Part shown: piece after piece, positions 57,701 to 64,000 of the stretch
How positions within the stretch are numbered: position 1 is the first letter of the stretch
Layout of the letters: the number at the start of each line of letters is the position of its first letter
NCBI RefSeq assembly: GCF_052068095.1
Contig: NZ_JBQHDG010000014.1
Span: 186,001 to 250,000, forward strand
DNA from: Phytohabitans sp052068095
Lineage (GTDB): Bacteria > Actinomycetota > Actinomycetes > Mycobacteriales > Micromonosporaceae
Length of the DNA: 64,000 nt
Direction of reading: 5' to 3'
Translations under genes and position numbers: made by a program
The notes under the pieces: generated by a model
What the model was told of the DNA's origin: nothing
Database searches by the model: none
What the model saw: the letters and a program-made list of their open reading frames with translations, nothing else

Positions 57701-59084
57701 CGTCGAGCCGGCCCTCGCCGAAGTTGTTGTTGTTCGCCGCGGTGCCGCCGCACCCTGTCGAGTCGACGTCGATCGCGGTGCGGTCGAGCAGGTCGCGGGT
57801 GGCGGCCACGTCGCCACGCAGGCTCGGCGCGGCCGACCAGATGAGCGCGACCGTGCCGGTCACGTGCGGCGCCGCCATCGAGGTGCCGTTGAACGCGCCG
57901 TACTGGCCGCCCGGCAGGCTGGAGCGCACGTTGACCGCGGGCGCGCTGATGTCCGGCTTGATTCCACCGTCCACAGCGGACGCACCGCGGCCGGAGCTGG
58001 TGTAGATCGCGTTGTCGACGTCGTGGCCGCCAACCCCGTAGGCGAGCGGCTCGTCGCCGGGCGAGTTGGCGGTGCCGCAGGCCGGGCCGTCGTTGCCGAT
58101 CGCGAACGAGGGGAAAATGCCGGCCGCGGTCCAGGCGGCGAGGATCTGGTTGAAGAACGGGTCGTCCTGCTCGCCGCCCCACGAGTTGTTGACCACGTCG
58201 GCGTGCAGGTCGGGACGCGGGTTGGCGCCGTTGAGGTCGGTCGGCGCGAGCACCCACTCGCCGGCGGCCAGCAGCGCGTCGGTCGGGCAGCCGCGCGGGT
58301 CGCAGCCCTTGGCGGCGATCCACTTGGCGCCGGGCGCCACGCCGATCTGGTTGGCGCCGCCGTCGTCACCGACCGCGGTGCCCGCCACGTGCGTGCCGTG
58401 GCCGTCATCGTCGTCGCACGGCACGAGCGGGTTGGCGCACACCTCGGCCGGGTCGTACCAGTTGTAGTTGTGGTCGAAGGAGCCGTTGCCGAGGTTGCCG
58501 CGGTACTGGTTGACCAGCGCCGGGTGGTCGAACTGCGCGCCGCCGTCGATGGTCGCCACGACGATGCCCTCGCCGCGCACGCCGTACTCGCTCCACACCC
58601 GTGGCGCGCCGACCGCGCCGACGTTCCACTCGGTCGCCGCCGGTGCGATCGGCTCGGCCGCCCGGGTGGGTGCCAGCAGCGGGAGTACGCGTACCGGCTC
58701 GATCCGCTCCACCTCACCGCGCGCGGCGAGCGCGTCCAATGTGGAGCGGTCGGCGGTGACCCGGAGCGCGTTCGCGATCCAGAACGGGCGGTAGCCGGCC
58801 TTGCGGGAGTCGAGCAGGTCCCGGATGCCGCTCTGGGTGCGCTCGGCGGTGCCGGTCAGCTTCCCGTACACCTGCGTGGCCTTGGTCGACCCGCGTTGCT
58901 TGGCGATGGGGCCGAGGTCGGCCTTTTCGCGGAGGTAGACCATGAAGCTGGCCGTGCCTTTCGCCTCCAGGGTGGCGACGACCTCCTTGCTGACCTCCGC
59001 ACCGGGCGCCGCCGCGGTCGCGACCGCCGGTCCCGATGTCACCGCCAGCGTCGTCACCAAGCCCAGCACCAGTAACCGCGACAT
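54759..59084 (-). CDS. Giant secreted subtilisin (S8) with kelch and carboxypeptidase-regulatory-like domains
   Basis: A ~1441-residue secreted protease. Signal peptide (1-~27, ends ATAAA), inhibitor I9-like propeptide (~35-140, ASFMVYLREKADL), S8 catalytic domain with Asp180 (ATIDGG), His229 (DGHGTHVAG), oxyanion Asn331 and Ser402 (NGTSMAAPHVTG). Then two carboxypeptidase-regulatory/CNA-B-like beta domains (~485-640), a MAM/jelly-roll-like region (FDGTTAPPGWSVVNR), another regulatory domain, and a six-blade kelch-type propeller (~950-1240: SVGGGAPGTERLAFRYDPAA, VYVLGGWEGPGEPV, VYLVGGCVDGNC, IYCAGGSTSQAHR), and a terminal CarboxypepD_reg domain. Secreted with no anchor seen. ATG 59084 follows GGGGAGGGG. 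Confidence 0.9.
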   Translation of the reverse strand: MSRLLVLGLVTTLAVTSGPAVATAAAPGAEVSKEVVATLEAKGTASFMVYLREKADLGPIAKQRGSTKATQVYGKLTGTAERTQSGIRDLLDSRKAGYRPFWIANALRVTADRSTLDALAARGEVERIEPVRVLPLLAPTRAAEPIAPAATEWNVGAVGAPRVWSEYGVRGEGIVVATIDGGAQFDHPALVNQYRGNLGNGSFDHNYNWYDPAEVCANPLVPCDDDDGHGTHVAGTAVGDDGGANQIGVAPGAKWIAAKGCDPRGCPTDALLAAGEWVLAPTDLNGANPRPDLHADVVNNSWGGEQDDPFFNQILAAWTAAGIFPSFAIGNDGPACGTANSPGDEPLAYGVGGHDVDNAIYTSSGRGASAVDGGIKPDISAPAVNVRSSLPGGQYGAFNGTSMAAPHVTGTVALIWSAAPSLRGDVAATRDLLDRTAIDVDSTGCGGTAANNNNFGEGRLDAYQAVTAAPRGAVGRIAGLVTTGGAPLAGATVSAAGRSTTTGPDGRYALTVAAGEQEVTASKYGYQAQTATVTVPEGGAAAHDFALVTAPLVTVSGRVTDGSGHGWPLAATVEVAGRPGGPVRTDPVTGRYSLEVPGGATYRFTVTTRYTGYRVVTRDVAVGDADQTVDFAVIVEPGCTAAGYAPVLRDPILSESFDGTTAPPGWSVVNRTASGGWVFQDVRNRGNLTGGSGGFAIVDSDALGSGNSQDTDLVTPPLDFSAIASPFLRFNSDWRAVETTDSADIDVSSDGGATWTNVWHQTANRRGPRVEEVPLYPAGGFANVLVRFRFRGTFAWWWEVDNVQVHNRACTPIPGGLVVGDATDGNTGAPLPGVKVSSVDAPGDAGTSAADGFYWLFSSLAGAQQFTATKSDYQNQTKLVQVVADSATRADFALAAGRLALSATSIEATQGYGSTRNANVRITNTGNAPATVDLLEMGGGFDLFGRQGAPLAERTVPGGARRERVSDGKVPLGDGTMRAAPLVEDAWNTVAGYPVDVFDNSAAVLDGKVYSVGGGAPGTERLAFRYDPAANTWTRLPDLPVARSSPAVAAVGGKVYVLGGWEGPGEPVTSVDVFDPAVGVWRTVPGAVNPAPRAAQAVAVAGGRVYLVGGCVDGNCTDSADLVVFNPATGTFATRQPYPHLSSYMSCGGIRGKIYCAGGSTSQAHRDAHVYDPATNAWTRLPDMPFALWGSQYSAASGTLVIAGGIINGLTTITNRVVAFDPAANAWRELPNTRFSRYRGAGACGVYAIGGAPTPFVGSSETEHLRGLDLCDELGDVPWLTAEPTAFTLAPGASRMVRVSLTATAAAGIAQPGTYTARLGIRSDTPYQVPQIPVRTTVTPPASWGKVQGTVLGTTCGGNQVGVPVTIRVNPVADPSAGYTVLADSSGHYAYWVPQGRYDVVVAKDGWLPESQRVRVQAGFTQTADFALAPSEPCPPPPSGH

Positions 59085-59295
59085 GGCCCCTCCCCGTGCT
59101 CGCATTGCAGCCATGCTGTTGCGGCGCAGTGGCGGTGATCAATGGATTCCGGCGGGCAGTTGTCGGTCAGAAGCCTGTCAACTGGCCCTTAATTGCCTGC
59201 GGATTGCGACGTTTCGGCGACATCCAGTTGACTTCGTCAATTCTGCGGCGTTGGCTGTCCTTCACGCGACACTGTGGGCCTGGGGAGGGGATGCG

Positions 59296-59781
59296 GTGGC
59301 CAGCGGAGAGGTGCCGTTCGTCGTCTGCGTGTCGTCGGACGTCGCGGTCCGGGAGCGGGTGGTGCGGCGGCTGGACGACTGCGGGGCGGTCGTGCTCTGC
59401 GCCGATCTTTCCGAGCTGCGGGCGATGCTCTTTCCGGCCGGGGTTCCGGCGGTCACGTTGCCGGCGGGCGTGCCAACCAACGGTCCGGTGCGTTTCGGCG
59501 AGCTCGTCGTCGACACCACCGGCCATCTGGTCACCTGGCGGGAAAAGCCGCTGGCGCTGACCCGGCTCGAGCGGGAGCTGCTGGCCCGGCTGGCCAGCCC
59601 GCCGGTGGGCGTGTGGACGTACGAGCGGCTGTTCGACACCGTGTGGGGCGGCGCCTACCTGGGCGACACCTCGATCCTCCACTCGGCGGTAAAGCGACTG
59701 CGCCGCAAGCTGCGTGCCGCCCCGGACGGCCCGTCGGTGGAGACGGTCCGCGGGGTGGGCTACCGGCTGGCCGCCGTCTGA
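59296..59781 (+). CDS. Winged-helix transcriptional regulator (OmpR/PhoB DNA-binding type), short receiver
   Basis: A 161-residue protein from GTG 59296 (ribosome site GGGGAGGGG at 59282). The N-terminal ~65 residues are a shortened receiver-like part (FVVCVSSDVAVRERVVRR, LFPAGVPAVTLPAGVP) with no phosphorylation Asp pocket. The C-terminal winged helix is typical: LALTRLERELLARLASP, VWTYERLFDTVWG, SILHSAVKRLRRKLRAAP and VETVRGVGYRLAAV. It is divergent from the giant protease gene, so may control it. The gap between them (59085-59295) holds TTGAC-TTC-GTCAA at 59228-59240. Confidence 0.82.
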   Translation: MASGEVPFVVCVSSDVAVRERVVRRLDDCGAVVLCADLSELRAMLFPAGVPAVTLPAGVPTNGPVRFGELVVDTTGHLVTWREKPLALTRLERELLARLASPPVGVWTYERLFDTVWGGAYLGDTSILHSAVKRLRRKLRAAPDGPSVETVRGVGYRLAAV

Positions 59782-59839
59782 GACCGCCCGCCTTCGGCCC
59801 CGCAGCCGCCGGCTGGCCGCCGCCTGGCACCATGACCGG

Positions 59840-60712
59840 GTGAGCGAGCGAGTTGGCGCGGCGGCGTCTGGACGGAGCCGCCCCGCCCCGCGCACCCCGC
59901 CGCGCCGCCGCGGGCGCTGGCTGGTGGGGATCGTGGTGGCCTGGGCGGCGGCGCTCGGCGTTCTGGCCTACGTCTCGGTGCGAAACGACCCGCCGACCGT
60001 TCGCGACCAGCGGACCATCGGCGAGGCGAGACCGCTCGTCGACCGCGCGGTGGGCGAGCTGGCCGTCGCCGCCGGCTCCGACGCGGTGCTCTCCATCTCC
60101 GGGTACGAGGTGACGGGCGGCTGCCGCATCACCCCGTTCCGCTCGGGGGAGACGCTGGAGCGGGACGTCACCGTCTACACCGGCGAGACCGACGCGCCGG
60201 CCCTGCTCGACCGGATCGCGGAGCGGCTCCCGCGCTCGTACCAAGCGGGGGTCCACCACGGCAAGGAGCACGACACGCTGCGCGCGGACGCGGGCGAGTT
60301 CGTCTCGGTGCGGGGCGGCGCCACCGCTCCCGGCGTCGTGATCCTCACCGTCGGCACCGGCTGCCGCCCGACCGCGTCGCTCGGCGCGCAGGCGCCGGCA
60401 CCCGGCGACGAAGACCGCCGCATCGCCGACCGGATGCTGGTGGCGCTGGGCGGCACGCTCGACGAGGTCACCGTGGCCGAAGCGCCCTGCCCGGCCGGCG
60501 GCACGGTCCGCACCGTCGCCGCGGCCGGCTCCCGCACCGGCGCCGGCAAGCCGCTGCGCGACGTGCTGGTGCCGCTCTTCGGCTCGGCCCAGGCCGGCCC
60601 CGCCCTCGTGGACACGGCCGAGCGGTACGCCTACCGCAGCGACGAGGCGATGGTCGCTGTCGTCGCCGGCGAGGACAGCGCGCTCGACGCCACGCTCACC
60701 ACGCCCTGCTAA
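59840..60712 (+). CDS. Membrane-anchored protein, unknown function
   Basis: A 290-residue protein from GTG 59840. A basic Pro/Arg-rich N-terminus leads to one TM (WLVGIVVAWAAALGVLAYVSV) and a ~240-residue outside domain with SDAVLSISGYEVTGGCRITP, ERLPRSYQAGVHHGKEHDTL and VILTVGTGCRPT. Four Cys, likely two disulfides. No named family is recognised, although similar proteins occur beside dsrE-type genes in related genomes. The stop overlaps the convergent DsrE-like gene by four bases. Confidence 0.7.
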   Translation: MSERVGAAASGRSRPAPRTPPRRRGRWLVGIVVAWAAALGVLAYVSVRNDPPTVRDQRTIGEARPLVDRAVGELAVAAGSDAVLSISGYEVTGGCRITPFRSGETLERDVTVYTGETDAPALLDRIAERLPRSYQAGVHHGKEHDTLRADAGEFVSVRGGATAPGVVILTVGTGCRPTASLGAQAPAPGDEDRRIADRMLVALGGTLDEVTVAEAPCPAGGTVRTVAAAGSRTGAGKPLRDVLVPLFGSAQAGPALVDTAERYAYRSDEAMVAVVAGEDSALDATLTTPC

Positions 60713-61071
60713 TACACCAGCGCCTGTGCGCCGTCGGCCAGCGCTTCCTCCACGAACACGGCGGCGCCGGCGATCCGTACACCCTTGAGCAGGTCGGCCT
60801 CGGTGATCTCGCGGCGGGCGGCGCACTGGGTGCACAGCGTGACCCGGCCGCCGGCCAGCACGGCGTCGAGCAGATCCGGCAGCGGTGCCGAGTGTGGCAG
60901 CGAGAACTCCGCGGCGCGCCCGGGCAGCGCGAACCACGCCGACTCGCCGGTCAGCCACAGCGACACGTCGACGCCGCTGGCCACGGCGGTAGCGGCCACC
61001 GTAAAGGCCTGGGCGCACCGCTCCGGCGCGTCCGACCCTGCGGTTACCTTGACGACGAGGGAACGAGCCAT
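60709..61071 (-). CDS. DsrE/DsrF-like sulfurtransferase-fold protein
   Basis: A 120-residue DsrE-type protein: SLVVKVTAGSDAPERCAQAF, VDVSLWLTGESAWFALPG and the Cys motif TLCTQCAARREI, ending VFVEEALADGAQALVY. The CxxC could carry sulfur or bind metal. DsrE proteins pass sulfur in dissimilatory or tRNA-thiolation systems; in actinobacteria the role is unknown. ATG 61071 was preferred to 61098, giving MARSLVVKV. Divergent from the tiny membrane protein gene. Confidence 0.85.
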   Translation of the reverse strand: MARSLVVKVTAGSDAPERCAQAFTVAATAVASGVDVSLWLTGESAWFALPGRAAEFSLPHSAPLPDLLDAVLAGGRVTLCTQCAARREITEADLLKGVRIAGAAVFVEEALADGAQALVY

Positions 61072-61096
61072 GCGGAAAGCATAAGATTGCTCGGTC

Positions 61097-61201
61097 ATGG
61101 TTACCGAGATCGGGTTCGTCAGCCTGCTGGTCGCGGGCTTTGGCCTGCTCGCCGGTGGCCTGGTCTATCTGGCCGTGCGCATATCAAGAGGACGCTGGTG
61201 A
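61097..61201 (+). CDS. Very small (34-residue) membrane protein
   Basis: ATG 61097 to TGA 61199-61201. The sequence has one TM span, FVSLLVAGFGLLAGGLVYL, followed by the basic tail AVRISRGRW. The start of the next gene (GTG 61198) lies within its last codons (TGGTGA), so the two are translationally coupled. That close coupling and the clean TM make it a real gene, though too short for most gene finders. Function unknown; maybe a membrane tether or regulator of the nitrobindin-like protein. Confidence 0.7.
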   Translation: MVTEIGFVSLLVAGFGLLAGGLVYLAVRISRGRW

Positions 61202-61788
61202 CTGACAACCCGCTCGGACCCCCGCCCTGGCTCAACGCGCCGCCGGTCGACCCCTACCCGTTCGAAGACACGTACGACCTTCGCAAGGGGCCCGACCTCC
61301 ACCACGCGCTGCTGGCCCTGCTGCCGTACATCGGGGAGTGGCGCGGGCGCGGCAAGGGCGGCTTCCCCACGATCGAAGACTTCGACTACGCGCAGGAGAT
61401 CCGGATCAGCCACGACGGCCGGCCGTTCCTGCACTACGAGTCACGGGCGTGGATCCTCGACGGGCAGAGCCAGCCGGTGCGCCCGGCGATGCGCGAGGTC
61501 GGCTGGCTGCGCCCGGTGATGCAGGACGGCCGCGCGACCGACGAGGTCGAGGCCCTGCTCACCAACCCCACCGGGATCATGGAGCTGTACCTGGGCCGGG
61601 TCAACGGCACCCAGCTGGAGATGGCGACCGACGCGGTGCTGCGTACGTCGACGGCCAAGGAGGTCACGGCCGGCCACCGGCTCTACGGCATCGTCGAGGG
61701 CGCGCTGCTCTACGCCCAGGACATGGCCGCCGTCGGCCACGGCCTCTCCCCACACCTGTCCGCCCGCCTCATCCGCGTGGGCGGCTAG
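61198..61788 (+). CDS. FABP/nitrobindin-like heme-binding family protein
   Basis: A 196-residue protein of the FABP/nitrobindin (DUF1794) family. The signature reads YIGEWRGRGKGGFPTI (GxWxGxG type), with YAQEIRISHDGRPFLHYESR and ELYLGRVNGTQLEMATDAVL in the ten-stranded barrel. Nitrobindins bind ferric heme and scavenge peroxynitrite; the family heme His is probably in the C-terminal part (MAAVGHGLSPHLSARLIRV), but I cannot fix it. GTG 61198 starts inside the last codons of the small membrane protein. Confidence 0.88.
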   Translation: MTDNPLGPPPWLNAPPVDPYPFEDTYDLRKGPDLHHALLALLPYIGEWRGRGKGGFPTIEDFDYAQEIRISHDGRPFLHYESRAWILDGQSQPVRPAMREVGWLRPVMQDGRATDEVEALLTNPTGIMELYLGRVNGTQLEMATDAVLRTSTAKEVTAGHRLYGIVEGALLYAQDMAAVGHGLSPHLSARLIRVGG

Positions 61789-61801
61789 CACCAACCCGCA
61801 G

Positions 61802-62560
61802 TCAGGAGCCGAGAAGCGCGCGGAGGCGTTCGGTGTGGGTGGACCCCGGCAGGTCGTTACCGTCGAGAGCGCACACCTCCGCGAGGCCGCGTACCGACGA
61901 GGCCAGCCACACGCCGTCGACCGTGAGCAGCTCGGCCGGCTTGATCATCCGGTGTTCGGGGCGCCAGCCCTGCGACGCGGCCTGAGCGAGCAGCCACGCG
62001 GCGGTCACCCCCGGGAGGACGCCGGCCGACGGCGGCACCGTGCACAGGGCGTCGCCGTCCAGCCACACGAGGCTGGCGGTCGGGCCCTCCAGCGCGTATC
62101 CGTCCGGGGAGACCCACAGCGCATCATCCACCCCGTGCGACGCGGCCCAGCGGCGGGCGGCGAGGCTCGGGCCGTACGACAGCGACTTGACCGGCAGCCC
62201 GGACGCCGCCGGCAGCGTGCGCACCCGCAGCGAGAGCACGCGGGGCGGCACCGGCGCGATCGTGCAGAACGCGGTCATCGGCGTGCACACGAGCCGGAGC
62301 GCGCCTTCGACGTCGGCCGGCCACTCGGCGCACGCGTCCAGCACGAAGTCGCTCAGGCTCGTGGGCACCGCGAGCCCGAGCGAGGGTGCCACGGCGGCGA
62401 GGCGGGCCAGGTGCTCGTCGAGCAGCCACGGGCGCCCGTCGCGGACGAGCATCGTCTCGAAGAGCCCCTCGCCGAGCACCCCTGGGTCGTCGGCGCGCAT
62501 GACCGGGGTGCCGGTGGGCACCACCCCCCGACCAAGCACCGCGACGATCGAAGCCCGCAC
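61802..62560 (-). CDS. Aminotransferase class IV (4-amino-4-deoxychorismate lyase-like)
   Basis: A 252-residue PLP fold-type IV protein: LGEGLFETMLVRDGRPWLLD, then the Lys in PVKSLSYGPSLAARRWA (Schiff base), DDALWVSPDGYALEGPTASL and GVLPGVTAAWLL. Length and sequence fit ADC lyase (PabC), which makes p-aminobenzoate for folate, or D-amino-acid/branched-chain relatives. With YgfZ (folate binding) nearby, a folate role is attractive but not proven. It is divergent from the Fur gene (17 bases between starts). Confidence 0.85.
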   Translation of the reverse strand: MRASIVAVLGRGVVPTGTPVMRADDPGVLGEGLFETMLVRDGRPWLLDEHLARLAAVAPSLGLAVPTSLSDFVLDACAEWPADVEGALRLVCTPMTAFCTIAPVPPRVLSLRVRTLPAASGLPVKSLSYGPSLAARRWAASHGVDDALWVSPDGYALEGPTASLVWLDGDALCTVPPSAGVLPGVTAAWLLAQAASQGWRPEHRMIKPAELLTVDGVWLASSVRGLAEVCALDGNDLPGSTHTERLRALLGS

Positions 62561-62577
62561 CGAACTATTATCGGGCG

Positions 62578-63000
62578 GTGTCGGAAACGTCCCTCCCGGA
62601 TATCCTGCGGGCCCGTGGACTGCGGCTGACCGCCCAGCGGCAGCTGGTGCTGGAGGCCGTACACGAGCTGGGCCACGCCACGCCCGAGCAGCTGCACACG
62701 GCGGTGCGCGGGGTGGCCGCCGGCGTGAATATCACCACCATCTACCGCACCTTGGAATTACTCGAGGACCTCGGGCTGGTTACCCATACGCACCTGTCGC
62801 ACGGGTCACCGACGTACCACCCGGTGGGTGAGGACCAGCATGCCCACCTGGTGTGCCGGGGCTGCGGTGCGGTGAGCGAGATCGAGCCGGAGGTGCTCGC
62901 GCCGCTGGCCGGCGGGCTGGCCAAGGAGCGCGGGTTCCAGCTCGACATCGGTCACGTGGCGCTGTTCGGCACCTGCGAGGAATGTGGGGGAGCGAAATGA
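62578..63000 (+). CDS. Fur-family transcriptional regulator
   Basis: A 140-residue Fur protein. The winged helix is LTAQRQLVLEAVHELGHATP and ITTIYRTLELLEDLGLVTH; the dimerisation part has HAHLVCRGCG and TCEECG, the four Cys of the structural zinc site, and HAHLV as the regulatory metal site. Whether it senses zinc, iron or peroxide cannot be told; the short, zinc-type C-terminus suggests Zur or FurB. TATTAT at 62566-62571, six bases before GTG 62578, indicates a leaderless message. Its stop overlaps the ygfZ start. Confidence 0.9.
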   Translation: MSETSLPDILRARGLRLTAQRQLVLEAVHELGHATPEQLHTAVRGVAAGVNITTIYRTLELLEDLGLVTHTHLSHGSPTYHPVGEDQHAHLVCRGCGAVSEIEPEVLAPLAGGLAKERGFQLDIGHVALFGTCEECGGAK

Positions 63001-64000
63001 TCGACCGGGACGGTGCGGTGGCTGTCGAGGCGCTGGAGCCGGAGTCGCGAGACGCCGGTGTGGCGGCGCACTACGGCGACCCGATGCGGGAGCAGCGCAC
63101 GCTCGCCACTGACGTGGGCCTGGTCGACCGTTCGCACCGGGGCGTGGTGGCCGTGCCCGGCCCGGAGCGGGCCAGCTGGCTGCACAGCATCACCACCCAG
63201 CACCTCGCCGACCTCCGGGCCGGCCAGGGCACCGAGCTGCTCGTGCTCTCCCCACACGGGCACGTCGAGCACCACGCCCAGGTCGCCGAAGACGGCACCA
63301 CCACCTGGCTCGACACCGAGCCGGGCGCGGCGGCCGAGCTGCTCACGTTCCTGGAGAAGATGCGCTTCCTCACCCGGGTCGAGCCGCGCGACGCCACCGG
63401 CGAGCTGGCCGTGCTCACGCTCGTCGGCCCGCGCGCCGCCGAGGTCGTCCCCGACCTCAAGGAGCCGGAGGTCCGCGCGGTGCCAGGCGCCAAGTTCGCC
63501 GCCGGCTCCGTGCCGGCGACACCCACGACGGTGTACGACGTGAAAGTCCTGCCGGAGGGTGGGCTCGCCCGCCGTGGCCACCTGGGCATCGACCTGCTCG
63601 TGCCGCGCGAGTCGGTCGGCGACGTCGTCGAGCGGCTGGGCGTCCCGCTCGCCGGGCTGTGGGCCTACGAGGCGATGCGCGTCGCGGCCCGGGTACCCCG
63701 GCTGGGCCTGGAGACCGACCACCGCACGATCCCGGCGGAGATCGACCTGATCGCGCCCGCGGTACACCTCGACAAGGGCTGCTACCGGGGACAGGAGACG
63801 GTCGCCCGGGTGCACAACCTGGGGCGGCCGCCGCGCCGGCTCGTACTCCTCCATCTCGACGGCGTGGCCACCGACCTGCCGCCGGCGCCGGGCACGGCAG
63901 TGACCAGCGAGGAGGGGCGCGCTGTCGGTTTTGTCGGCACCGCGCTGCGCCACTACGAGCTGGGCATGGTCGCCCTCGCGGTGTTAAAGCGAAACCTGCC
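62997..64000 (+). CDS. Folate-binding protein YgfZ/GcvT-like (3' end outside window)
   Basis: At least 334 residues of an open frame running past the window. GcvT-like N-terminal domain: GVVAVPGPERASWLHSITTQ, HVEHHAQVAEDG. The YgfZ hallmark KGCYRGQETVARV is at 63775-63815, with PAEIDLIAPAVHLD before it. YgfZ binds tetrahydrofolate and supports repair or assembly of Fe-S enzymes such as MiaB. ATG 62997 overlaps the Fur stop (ATGA). Fur-YgfZ coupling suggests joint control in metal or oxidative stress. Confidence 0.9.
   Translation, partial: MIDRDGAVAVEALEPESRDAGVAAHYGDPMREQRTLATDVGLVDRSHRGVVAVPGPERASWLHSITTQHLADLRAGQGTELLVLSPHGHVEHHAQVAEDGTTTWLDTEPGAAAELLTFLEKMRFLTRVEPRDATGELAVLTLVGPRAAEVVPDLKEPEVRAVPGAKFAAGSVPATPTTVYDVKVLPEGGLARRGHLGIDLLVPRESVGDVVERLGVPLAGLWAYEAMRVAARVPRLGLETDHRTIPAEIDLIAPAVHLDKGCYRGQETVARVHNLGRPPRRLVLLHLDGVATDLPPAPGTAVTSEEGRAVGFVGTALRHYELGMVALAVLKRNL

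Overview
The window is chromosomal DNA from a high-GC actinobacterium, most likely a member of Micromonosporaceae or a close relative. The evidence is a uniformly GC-rich third codon position, many GTG starts and apparently leaderless genes, a mycothiol gene (mshD), the OmpR-type nitrogen regulator GlnR, two CIRCE (HrcA) operators before groEL, a GTTCAC-type PHO box before pstS, and a Cys-containing leader peptide before a cysA/sseC-type sulfur operon. No tRNA, rRNA, CRISPR array, transposase or prophage was seen. Most of the window is core or conserved genome; the accessory content is small and sits in a few patches.

Layout. 1-2283: end of a DeoR-type regulator and an ABC-2 exporter pair. 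2334-3593: a DUF3263 gene facing a lower-GC patch with a frameshifted ribbon-helix-helix antitoxin-like gene and a coupled unknown gene. 3654-9501: a Cdc48-like AAA+ ATPase, then a secreted hydrolase fused to an ABC ATPase with its permease. 9573-11022: SAM-I riboswitch and thrC. 11327-15866: acetyltransferases, an HExxH protein, paaN and a beta-lactamase-fold serine hydrolase. 16092-18243: cold-shock protein and CIRCE-controlled groEL. 19115-24794: RibD-C reductase, GNAT, a subtilisin fused to a polytopic membrane domain, and glpD. 24825-32374: lipoprotein, FAD-linked oxidase, HD protein, FUSC-type membrane protein, PrsW protease, GroES-like protein and AI-2E transporter. 32379-36991: DinG helicase (with two DnaA boxes upstream), YbaB/EbfC protein, DUF402 protein, SigJ-type sigma factor. 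37171-39677: PPK2, DUF47 and Pit phosphate operon. 40175-41993: oxidoreductase and Nudix hydrolase. 42048-48976: pstSCAB, mshD, polysaccharide deacetylase and glnR. 49236-52464: membrane protein, DUF2993 protein, leader peptide, sulfurtransferase and sseC. 52556-54669: a lower-GC pair (inositol-monophosphatase-like enzyme plus an unknown protein). 54759-59781: a giant kelch-bearing subtilisin with a divergent winged-helix regulator. 59840-64000: membrane protein, DsrE protein, an unlisted 34-residue membrane protein, nitrobindin-like protein, aminotransferase IV, Fur regulator and YgfZ.

Together the genes show two phosphate systems (high-affinity Pst under a PHO box; low-affinity Pit with PPK2), sulfur control by a leader peptide and by a SAM riboswitch, heat-shock control by HrcA, and several secreted or membrane proteases. 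The non-genic signals most worth following are a family of long intergenic palindromic repeats (about 18.84-18.98, 25.34-25.73, 35.91-36.03 and 39.76-40.13 kb), a perfect 28-bp inverted repeat between sigJ and ppk2, and a 16-bp palindrome inside a protease gene. The best candidates for undescribed biology are the 52.5-54.7 kb two-gene unit and the damaged antitoxin pair at 2.7-3.6 kb.
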